From Seriola aureovittata (Eukaryota > Chordata > Actinopteri > Carangiformes > Carangidae), in the NCBI RefSeq assembly GCF_021018895.1, contig NC_079376.1, positions 16,431,001-16,495,000 on the forward strand: a DNA stretch of 64,000 bases. The letters run 5' to 3'. The notes beneath the pieces are model-generated. The model was not told the DNA's origin. It was given only the letters and a program-made list of their open reading frames with translations, and searched no databases. Positions 36,264-44,232 of this stretch are shown piece after piece (the first letter of the stretch is position 1; every line of letters starts with the position of its first letter). The position numbers were made by a program, and so were the translations under genes.

Positions 36264-37841
36264 ATGGCACTGGACACAGAGTTTGGTGTGAAGGGCAGCA
36301 GCATCATCAGGGAATGGAGTGGACAGGTCCAGCCTGCTCTGGTTGCCTCCTTTGTTTTCCTCTTCTGTCTGGAAGCATGTCTGTGGGTCAGGAACCTCAG
36401 GCTCAAGAAAAGACTGCCGGGACCCTTCGCCTGGCCCGTGGTGGGCAACGCCATGCAGCTGGGCCAGATGCCTCACATCACCTTCGCCAGGCTAGCCAAA
36501 AAATATGGCAATGTGTACCAGATACGACTAGGCTGCAGTGATATTGTGGTTCTCAATGGAGACAGGGCGATACGTGAGGCTCTGATACAGCACAGCACAG
36601 AGTTTGCAGGCAGACCAAACTTTGTCTCTTTCCAGATGATCTCTGGAGGCAGGAGTTTGACATTTACTAATTACGGCAAACAGTGGAAAGCACACAGGAA
36701 AATTGCCCAGTCAAGCCTCAGAGCCTTTTCCTCTGCAAACAGTCAGACCAAAAAAGCCTTTGAGCAACACATTACAGCTGAGGCCATGGAACTGGTGCAG
36801 GTATTTTTGCGGCACAGCACTGATGGACGCTATTTTGACCCTGCGCATGAATTTACAGTAGCTGCTGCTAATATCATGTGTGCTCTCTGCTTCGGGAAGC
36901 GATATGGGCATGATGACCTGGAGTTCAGGAACTTGTTAAAAAGACTGAACAAGTTTGGAGAGACAGTAGGGGCAGGTAGTCTGGTAGATGTCATGCCCTG
37001 GCTCCAATCCTTCCCCAACCCAGTCCGCAGTGTCTATGAAAACTTCAAAAACCTCAATGAGGAGTTTTTTGCCTTTGTGAAAGATAAAGTGGCACAGCAC
37101 CGAGAGTCCTTTAGCCCTGATGTGACCCGGGACATGAGTGACGCCATCATCAATGTGATCGAGCATGGAAGAGACAGCGGGCTGACCAAAGACTTTGTCG
37201 AAGCAACAGTGACAGATCTAATCGGAGCAGGTCAAGACACAATATCAACCGTCATGCAGTGGATTGTCCTGCTCCTTGTCAAATACCCAGACATACAAGT
37301 CAAAATGCAGCAGCTCATAGACAAAGTGGTGGGCCCAGACAGACTGCCATCAATTGAGGACAGAAGCAACCTGGCATATCTGGATGCCTTCATCTACGAG
37401 ACTATGCGCTTTACCAGCTTCGTCCCCGTCACCATCCCACACTCCACAACTTCAGACGTCACCATCGAGGGTCTCAACATCCCCAAAGACACGGTGGTCT
37501 TCATCAATCAGTGGTCTGTCAACCATGACCCTCTGAAGTGGAAGGACCCCCACATTTTTGACCCCACACGGTTCCTTGATGAAAACGGGGCCCTTGATAA
37601 AGACACAACCAACAGTGTAATGATTTTTTCAACAGGTAAAAGACGCTGCATTGGCAACCAGATCGCCAAGGTAGAGGTGTTTTTATTCACAGCAGTGCTG
37701 CTGCACCAGTGCAGCTACGAAAGCGACCCCTCTGAGCCCCTCACTCTTGACTGCTCCTACGGGCTCACACTGAAGCCCCTCCGATTCTGTGTCAGCGCCA
37801 AGCTCAGGGGAAAGCTGCTTGGCTTAGTTTCCCCAGCATGA
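36264..37841 (+). CDS. cyp1c: Cytochrome P450 family 1 subfamily C, paralogue A
   Basis: An intact single-exon P450 of 525 residues, an ER-membrane haem monooxygenase expected to oxidise planar aromatic and some endogenous substrates using P450 reductase. Residues 22-42 form the N-terminal anchor, followed by the Pro-rich hinge LPGPFAWPVVGN (51-62). The I-helix oxygen-activation motif is AGQDT (322-326), ExxR is E379-R382, the meander has FDPTRF (432-437), and the haem-binding loop is FSTGKRRCIG (455-464) with Cys462 as the thiolate ligand. No key residue is missing and the length is normal for CYP1. The ATG at 36264 sits in good context (ACAATGG); the upstream open extension has no ATG. The coding-intronless structure, tandem partner and sequence fit fish CYP1C; which of cyp1c1 or cyp1c2 it is cannot be settled here. 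Confidence 0.94.
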   Translation: MALDTEFGVKGSSIIREWSGQVQPALVASFVFLFCLEACLWVRNLRLKKRLPGPFAWPVVGNAMQLGQMPHITFARLAKKYGNVYQIRLGCSDIVVLNGDRAIREALIQHSTEFAGRPNFVSFQMISGGRSLTFTNYGKQWKAHRKIAQSSLRAFSSANSQTKKAFEQHITAEAMELVQVFLRHSTDGRYFDPAHEFTVAAANIMCALCFGKRYGHDDLEFRNLLKRLNKFGETVGAGSLVDVMPWLQSFPNPVRSVYENFKNLNEEFFAFVKDKVAQHRESFSPDVTRDMSDAIINVIEHGRDSGLTKDFVEATVTDLIGAGQDTISTVMQWIVLLLVKYPDIQVKMQQLIDKVVGPDRLPSIEDRSNLAYLDAFIYETMRFTSFVPVTIPHSTTSDVTIEGLNIPKDTVVFINQWSVNHDPLKWKDPHIFDPTRFLDENGALDKDTTNSVMIFSTGKRRCIGNQIAKVEVFLFTAVLLHQCSYESDPSEPLTLDCSYGLTLKPLRFCVSAKLRGKLLGLVSPA

Positions 37842-38400
37842 ACAGCATGTCCTAATACTGTGACTCAAGGCCAGCAAACTCTTTTTCACCGATGACATTT
37901 AACAGTGAGTATCAGCATACCTGCACTAAATCCTTTTGTAAGATTCTCATATTTAATAATGATATTTAATGGAAACTTTAACATGGTCCATATTTGAATT
38001 ATTGTTGGTGCAGGGCTGAGAGTATGATTTCAAAGATGTATCATTCGCTGCAGGTAGAATTCAAGCTTGTGGACTGTTGGGATCAGTGCAAAAATTATTA
38101 AATTTCTGTTCCACAAAATATTCTATACTTGATCAGATTTTGTACATAATTGTTTAATTCTGAGTTTTGTGCTTATTTTACATCCACTGTTGAGCATGTA
38201 CATGTATGATGTCGATGAATTAGCTGCATCCCTTAAATGTCAGTTTAAACTAATAGAACTATATGAAATGCTTGTGAATGTTATCAAGTCACTTGATGAC
38301 TTATGGTTCAAAATGTTATATGTAAGAATATATTTAACCTTTGCCACATAAAGCAGTTACAGAATATTTTTTTATTATTATTTCATATTTCGGGTATGAC

Positions 38401-38406
38401 AATAAA
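38401..38406 (+). promoter_or_regulatory. Polyadenylation signal, cyp1c-A (proximal)
   Basis: An AATAAA hexamer about 560 bases after the stop codon of cyp1c-A, in A/T-rich 3' UTR sequence. Confidence 0.4.
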
Positions 38407-38777
38407 CGTAATGAAGTTTAATGTATTTCACTATCTACTGTACTCCAAGCATATGAACACATTAAACCAAGAGTGCTGATCAAAGGAGGGAAAAAGGCTG
38501 GCATATTTGTGACGGCAGAAGCCTTTCATCCAGGAGCATCAATCACAGTCTAAAGGACGAAGAAGAGACTTTGCTGTGGACCGTGAACACTTCAGAAACT
38601 TCATGTATTCAGGGTTCACTTTTACTGTACAAGCACTGCAGCTACCCCATGCCAAACCCAAGTCTCACCAATTCAAAGAAAACAAGTGCAGTATTTTAAT
38701 TTTTTTCACTCATGATGCATTCTCAAAAATATGTTTGTTTACAAGGTAACGTTTTCAAAGCTACATGGATGTCACTG

Positions 38778-38782
38778 CACGC
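38778..38782 (-). promoter_or_regulatory. Single XRE-type core between the cyp1c genes
   Basis: CACGC in the context CTGCACGCTC, the same ten bases as the second core upstream of cyp1c-A. It lies in the distal 3' UTR of cyp1c-A and about 1.3 kb upstream of the cyp1c-B TATA box. I found no other GCGTG/CACGC in the inter-gene interval. Confidence 0.3.
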
Positions 38783-38963
38783 TCTTTAAGCTTCTGTATT
38801 CAGGAATTGATGTTATAATGGCCAAGGGATGTGTTTCCATGTCTGTGTCATGGCAACAGTTCAAAACTCAGTGGGCCTTGAATGTTAAGGCATTTGTCTA
38901 AAAGGGTATTTTGTATCAGTGTGTTGGCATTATATGATGGAAAAATAAGCTATATCTGAAATG

Positions 38964-38969
38964 AATAAA
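38964..38969 (+). promoter_or_regulatory. Polyadenylation signal, cyp1c-A (distal)
   Basis: AATAAA followed about 25 bases later by the GT/T-rich TGTGTCCTGTTT, a typical downstream element. Use of this site would give a 3' UTR of about 1.15 kb. The pairing with a GT-rich element makes it the stronger of the two candidates. Confidence 0.5.
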
Positions 38970-40074
38970 GTAAATTGTTAATGCTCACTGTGTCCTGTTT
39001 AATTGTCAGTTTTGCCTTAAGAACAAGGCTGAACTAAAATTTTATAATACTCCTTTAAAGCTGGGAAGCTAGGTGCACAATACATCTACAATATGAAACT
39101 AGCTTGTCAGTCTTGAAGCATTTTTTAGCCACTATTGGCTCTGTCAGATATGTGCCAACAATGTGACATTAGGAACCGCCATTGTTTGGATGTCTGTCAT
39201 TACACATTGTTCCAAAAATAGAAAATCTCTGCAATACTTGACTTGGCTGAATATCACTAAAACCAAAGCTGATGCTTTTTTAAGTTCTTCCTTTTGTTGC
39301 ACAAGCACCCACATAAGTAGATTTACAGCCAGGGTCCTCAGTTCTGAATCCCACTTAAAACTATTTTGATGCAGCCACAAACCTAACAGCTACATTATCT
39401 CAGTGACCTGTGTTTAAAGGGCTATTACGCCAACAATAACGCTGTATATATATTTTTATGGAGCATAATAAATCGTGCTGTTTGTATCTGTTCAGTGTTT
39501 GGATCTTGAAACCCACAGCTTTCATCGTGATATCCCAGAGCTTTTTTCCCTGTATGGTTATAATTAACGGCTTGGCTGTAAATAACAGAAAGCAAATCAT
39601 GTTTAAAATGGTCATGGAAAGTCCATAGGAAAAGTGCAAACAGCAAAATCATCTAATCCCAGAGGAAAATACAATTGACTCCAGCTCATTGTCCATTACT
39701 TACAATCTATGCTACCGATTTAAAATTCCTTCCATTCCAACACATTGATAAAATGCATTATTTTTCAACATTAACAAATTTATATTAGATATTTTGTGAC
39801 AAATATCTTTCAGGCCACAGATGGCATGAAGAGTTGTTTATCTTTAAAAATGTAATGGTAATCTCTGTTATATTCTTTGGCAACAAACTATAAATCTGTA
39901 TTTTTTGGCAACAGGGCCTATTAAGTAGCTGCTCTCCTTTTCCAACATCCTACAAGGGACGTTGCTGGAAGGAGGCCTGAGAGGGAATAGGACTAAGGTC
40001 TGCAGGCTGTGGTCAAAATGGGAGGGGAGAGATAATAAAAAACCTGAGTCGCTGACCCCTCCCACCATAGAGAT

Positions 40075-40083
40075 ACATATAAG
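40075..40083 (+). promoter_or_regulatory. TATA box of cyp1c-B
   Basis: ACATATAAG, identical to the element before cyp1c-A. Upstream are a shared ATGGGAGG block (40018-40025) and a shared CCTGAG; downstream is GTTAAGGCTTGAATCT (40090-40105), the counterpart of a block after TATA box A. Transcription would start near 40108. Confidence 0.6.
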
Positions 40084-40199
40084 CGAAGTGTTAAGGCTTG
40101 AATCTGCATTCTTCTAAAGTGGTCATCTGAAGAAGTGCTGCACCACTGCTAACCGCTCAACCTGATCAAGCCCTTCTCACTAGCATCTGTGAAGGAGGG

Positions 40200-40379
40200 G
40201 TGAGACAGCATGTGAGTGCTGCTTGTTGGAGCCCTTTTTTTTGGTATGGCTATTTTATCAGTTTGATTATAAGACAAAAAAACATTAAGTGTTTGTATTT
40301 TAATATATTTAAGATTGTTAGAGGAGAAACCATTTGGATTCCCATTTTAAGTGAAAACTTCCTTTTTTATTGGCTGCAG
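40200..40379 (+). other. Probable 5' UTR intron of cyp1c-B
   Basis: A donor-like GGG/GTGAGA begins at 40200, and a pyrimidine-rich stretch ending TTATTGGCTGCAG closes at 40379. Splicing would remove 180 bases and join the leader to an exon starting 30 bases before the CDS ATG. The coding region itself has no intron. No equivalent donor was seen in cyp1c-A. Confidence 0.45.
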
Positions 40380-40409
40380 TGGATGATAGACAAACTACAG
40401 GACAGCACA

Positions 40410-41984
40410 ATGGCTCAAGTGGATACAGAGTTTGGTGTGAAGGGCAGCAGCATCATCAGGGAATGGAGTGGACAGGTCCAGCCTGCTCTGGTTGCCTCCT
40501 TTGTTTTCCTCTTCTGTCTGGAAGCATGTCTGTGGGTCAGGAACCTCAGGCTCAAGAAAAGACTGCCGGGACCCTTCGCCTGGCCCGTGGTGGGCAATGC
40601 CATGCAGCTGGGCCAGATGCCTCACATCACCTTCGCCAGGCTAGCCAAAAAATATGGCAATGTGTACCAGATACGGCTTGGTTGCAGCGATATTGTGGTT
40701 CTCAATGGAGACAGGGTGATACGTCAGGCTCTGATACAGCACAGCACAGAGTTTGCAGGCAGACCAAACTTTGTCTCTTTTCAGGCTGTCTCAGGGGGGA
40801 AAAGTATGACTTTCACCAATTACAGCAAACAGTGGAAGATGCACAGGAAAATTGCTCAATCAACGATCAGAGCATTTTCATCTGCCAACAGTCAGACCAA
40901 AAAAGCCTTTGAGCAGCAAATTGTGGCGGAAGCCACAGAGCTAGTTGAGATTTTCCTTAAACTCAGTTCTCAGGGCCAGTATTTCAACCCCGCTCATGAG
41001 CTGACAGTAGCTGCAGCTAACGTGATTTGCGCCTTGTGCTTCGGAAAACGCTATGGACACGATGATGTTGAGTTCAGAGCCTTGTTAGAGAGGGTAGATC
41101 AGTTTGGACAGACAGTAGGGGCTGGCAGCTTGGTAGACGTGATGCCATGGCTCCAGTCTTTCCCCAATCCAGTCCGCAGTGTCTTTAAAAACTTCAAAGA
41201 CCTGAATAAAGAGTTCTTTGGGTTTATCCAGAACAAAGTAAAGGAGCACAGAGAGACATTTAATCCAGAGGTAACGAGGGATATGAGCGATGCCTTTATT
41301 GGCGTCATTGACAAAGCTGACATTGACAACGGACTCACCAAAGGCCACACAGAGGGGACGGTGTCAGATCTGATTGGAGCAGGTCTGGATACGGTCTCCA
41401 CAGCGCTTCACTGGATTGTCCTCCTTCTGGCTAAACACCCTGAAACCCAAACCAAACTACACGAGCTCATAGACAAAGTGGTGGGCCCAGACAGACTGCC
41501 ATCAATTGAGGACCGAAGCAACCTGGCATATCTGGACGCCTTCATCTATGAGACTATGCGCTTCACGAGCTTCGTCCCCGTCACCATCCCACACTCCACA
41601 ACATCAGACGTCACTGTTGATGGTCTCAACATCCCCAAAGACACGGTTGTCTTCATCAATCAGTGGTCCGTCAATCATGACCCACTGAAGTGGAAGGATC
41701 CGCACGTCTTTGAGCCCTCGCGCTTCTTGGATGAAAATGGCTCCCTAGACAAGGATCTCACCAACAATGTTATGATCTTCTCAGCAGGGAAGAGAAGATG
41801 TATTGGGGACCAGATTGCCAAAGTCGAGATATTTCTGTTCTTTGCAATTCTACTCCACCAGTGCAGCTTTGAGAAATGCCCCAGTGAGGACCTGTCTTTG
41901 AACTGCTCATATGGTTTAACACTGAAGCCATTAGATTACAAGATCACTGCCAAACTCAGGGGAGAACTACCTAAAGGCCAATAA
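40410..41984 (+). CDS. cyp1c: Cytochrome P450 family 1 subfamily C, paralogue B
   Basis: An intact single-exon P450 of 524 residues, co-oriented with paralogue A and starting 2568 bases after its stop. It has the same anchor and LPGPFAWPVVGN hinge; the I-helix motif is AGLDT (324-328) where A has AGQDT. ExxR is E381-R384, FEPSRF stands in the meander, and the haem loop FSAGKRRCIG (457-466) carries Cys464. It should be a second AHR-family-type monooxygenase with altered substrate pocket, since differences cluster after residue 120 in substrate-recognition regions. ATG 40410 has strong context (ACAATGG) and aligns with the start of A; an in-frame ATG at 40383 would add nine residues and is less likely. 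Its first 84 or so residues are nearly identical to A down to silent sites. c1 versus c2 is unresolved. Confidence 0.94.
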   Translation: MAQVDTEFGVKGSSIIREWSGQVQPALVASFVFLFCLEACLWVRNLRLKKRLPGPFAWPVVGNAMQLGQMPHITFARLAKKYGNVYQIRLGCSDIVVLNGDRVIRQALIQHSTEFAGRPNFVSFQAVSGGKSMTFTNYSKQWKMHRKIAQSTIRAFSSANSQTKKAFEQQIVAEATELVEIFLKLSSQGQYFNPAHELTVAAANVICALCFGKRYGHDDVEFRALLERVDQFGQTVGAGSLVDVMPWLQSFPNPVRSVFKNFKDLNKEFFGFIQNKVKEHRETFNPEVTRDMSDAFIGVIDKADIDNGLTKGHTEGTVSDLIGAGLDTVSTALHWIVLLLAKHPETQTKLHELIDKVVGPDRLPSIEDRSNLAYLDAFIYETMRFTSFVPVTIPHSTTSDVTVDGLNIPKDTVVFINQWSVNHDPLKWKDPHVFEPSRFLDENGSLDKDLTNNVMIFSAGKRRCIGDQIAKVEIFLFFAILLHQCSFEKCPSEDLSLNCSYGLTLKPLDYKITAKLRGELPKGQ

Positions 41985-42930
41985 AAAGCTGTTTGACCAT
42001 GGGTCCTCCAATTAAAGAAGAGCAATGCAATATGAGGTATGTGTTCTAAAATAAATATTTATGCCTTGCATCACAGAGTATTTTTTATGTAATAGACTTT
42101 AATTAACCCAAAAGATTTAAATGATAAGCTTTCTTACTTCTGCTGACATTTCAAATTGTGACCAAAGTCAATACAGCTGTTTCACTCAGTTACAAAATCC
42201 CTCCCAGTTTATCTATTTAAAACTACGCATTCTGATAATGGCATTAGGAAGCATGTGAGTCATATCTGAACTCAAAGGCAATTTTACTCCTCAACTCTGT
42301 GAAAAAAAAACTGTGACTGTAAGTGACTGAGAAAACCTAAATATATCTGTACTGCATCATGTAACAGAAACAGAAAAAAAAATGTAAAGAAAGCTTTGAA
42401 GTGGTTGTCCAAAACCACAATTCATAATAAACCTTAAGTACGTATTGTTATTTATATGAGGGTATTTAGTGGAGTCTCCCCTAAATTGCAATATAAACTG
42501 GTGGTGATGAATAAATTTCTCTTTAAGTGCTTTTTTTTTTTTTCGCTGATGGGAGAAATTATGGACCAGCTGTGTGGTCTCAACTGAACAATTATTCGCC
42601 CTGGCACTTTCATTTATCTTCATATGTACTGGACTTCTTTATGTTTGAGCTCAATACAAATACAGCGTGCATGTCATCTACATCCATGTACTCCTGAATC
42701 ATGCGTAATACTATTGTCTTCAGTAACTCATGTCACATGTAACATGTCTAAAAGCCACTAATTTAACTGTCTTAGTTCTTTAGTGCACATAATACATCAC
42801 TGTACGAGATTCATAAGGCATACCACATTGTCTGAAAAATAAGCTGTATAGTATAGCTAAATAATGTTTTCATAATGACCTTGTGTGATACAGTCTGTAC
42901 TCTAATGTATGACTAAAGCCTTGAATGTAC

Positions 42931-42936
42931 AATAAA
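42931..42936 (+). promoter_or_regulatory. Polyadenylation signal, cyp1c-B
   Basis: AATAAA in TGTACAATAAACATTTTGTA, followed by T/GT-rich sequence. It would give a 3' UTR of about 950 bases. An earlier AATAAA at about 42051 is an alternative. Confidence 0.45.
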
Positions 42937-43639
42937 CATTTTGTACTGCTTTATAACTGAATCTGTGGCACGTATTAGCTAAAGTGTTGAGAATCACAGA
43001 GGCCAGAGAGGTCAAAGAGATAATAATAGATCATGATGTCTGGTCTCAGTGTTGTTGTGAAAGATTAATGAGGGTTACGGGCCATGCATGCTCTTGTTCT
43101 CCACGCCTTACAAGCAGGCTGTGACTCAGTACATCAGTACAGGCAACAGTAAGCAGCCGCAAGCTGCACTCATCAATATTTAACCTGGGCCGTGCTGTAC
43201 TTTTGACTGCTGTGTCATTTTTTTCTGAGCAAACACATCCAGATTCAGTCGCTCACTGAGGAGCCATTCATCCCTTAAACTGACATCATATCTAATAAAA
43301 GGTGTGAATTTCAAAAGAGTAGAGATCCAAAACATTACAGCTTTGGCATTACGGTGAAGGCCAAACAAACTAAAACTTTAACTTTGGGGTGACGAAATCA
43401 GCGTAACAAACACTGTTACAGAGGGGAGGGGGGTCACATCAGGTTGTATTCCAATAAACAGTATTTGACAGCCCACGTTGTTCTATATGTGTGTACCACA
43501 TCCCTTGAGTGGTTTTATTTTGAAACCACAGTTTTTAGTGCAGTTTGCAGATTTAACATGCAAAAAGAGCACTGGTGATTTGGCACTGTTGAAGCTCTTT
43601 TAGCCACAGTGAAAAATAAATAATAGCATTTATTTCAGT

Positions 43640-44232
43640 ATTGTACTTGAGTACAATTTTGTTCTAGTTACTTTTCAGATGAGAAAATGAGAAGCTTACA
43701 AAATACAGTGCATCAAACCATTGGTTCCCAATCTTTTTGGCTTGTGACTCATTACAAAAAAAGTCTGGTTGGGTCCCTTGTCATGTTTCAGATGTGTTTG
43801 AGTAGTTAGCAGTAGTTCATTTACGCTTAACTTCTGATAGTATATCAGTTCAATAACAGTTAAAGGCCTAAACAGGTTAAATTAACAGATATTTTACCAA
43901 GAAAGGTGGATAAGAGTCCAAAAAAGCGATACAAATGTGTATATATATAATCATCTCACGAACCCCCAGACTTATTCTGTGAGTCCTAAATTGGGAATCA
44001 CTGGATTAAACAGCCTAACAGTATATAGAGCAGATAAATCTAGCTACACATCAACCAGCTACAACAGTAAAATGCTATTTATTCATTGATGCATTAGTAT
44101 TACCAATCTAATAACACATACACTAAGTACATTTTTCTGATATTACTTAAGTTTGAATGAAGAACTTTTACCCATAATGAAGTGATGACTCTTTTACTTA
44201 AGTAAAAGGTCTGAGTATTTCTTCCACCACTG
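43640..44232 (-). mobile_element. Degenerate hAT-like non-autonomous element (outer)
   Basis: The right end reads TACTTAAGTAAAAGGTCTGA then GTATTTCTTCCACCACTG, which on the minus strand is the CAGTGGTGGAAG..ACTTTTACTTAAGTAA start of a short element I recall as abundant in percomorph genomes. Internal blocks such as AACAGTATATAGAG, CAACCAGCTACAACAGTAAA and TAGTTACTTTTCAGAT are in the expected order. The element has no transposase and is interrupted by a second element at 43719-44003. The left end is blurred. Confidence 0.55.
43719..44003. mobile_element. MITE with hAT-type ends, inserted in the outer element
   Basis: A 285-base segment has imperfect terminal inverted repeats: CATTGGTTCCCAATC on the left and, at the right end, the complement of CAGTGATTCCCAATT. 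It is flanked by imperfect 8-base duplications, CATCAAAC on the left and GATTAAAC on the right (6 of 8 match). CAGTGGTTCCCAA-type ends and 8-base duplications are typical of hAT elements. No coding capacity. Confidence 0.55.

Noticed and set aside
40200..40409. Seventy-codon N-terminal extension of cyp1c-B
   Set aside because: It begins at a GTG that is part of a probable splice donor, and most of it would be removed as a 5' UTR intron. It has no similarity to P450 sequence.
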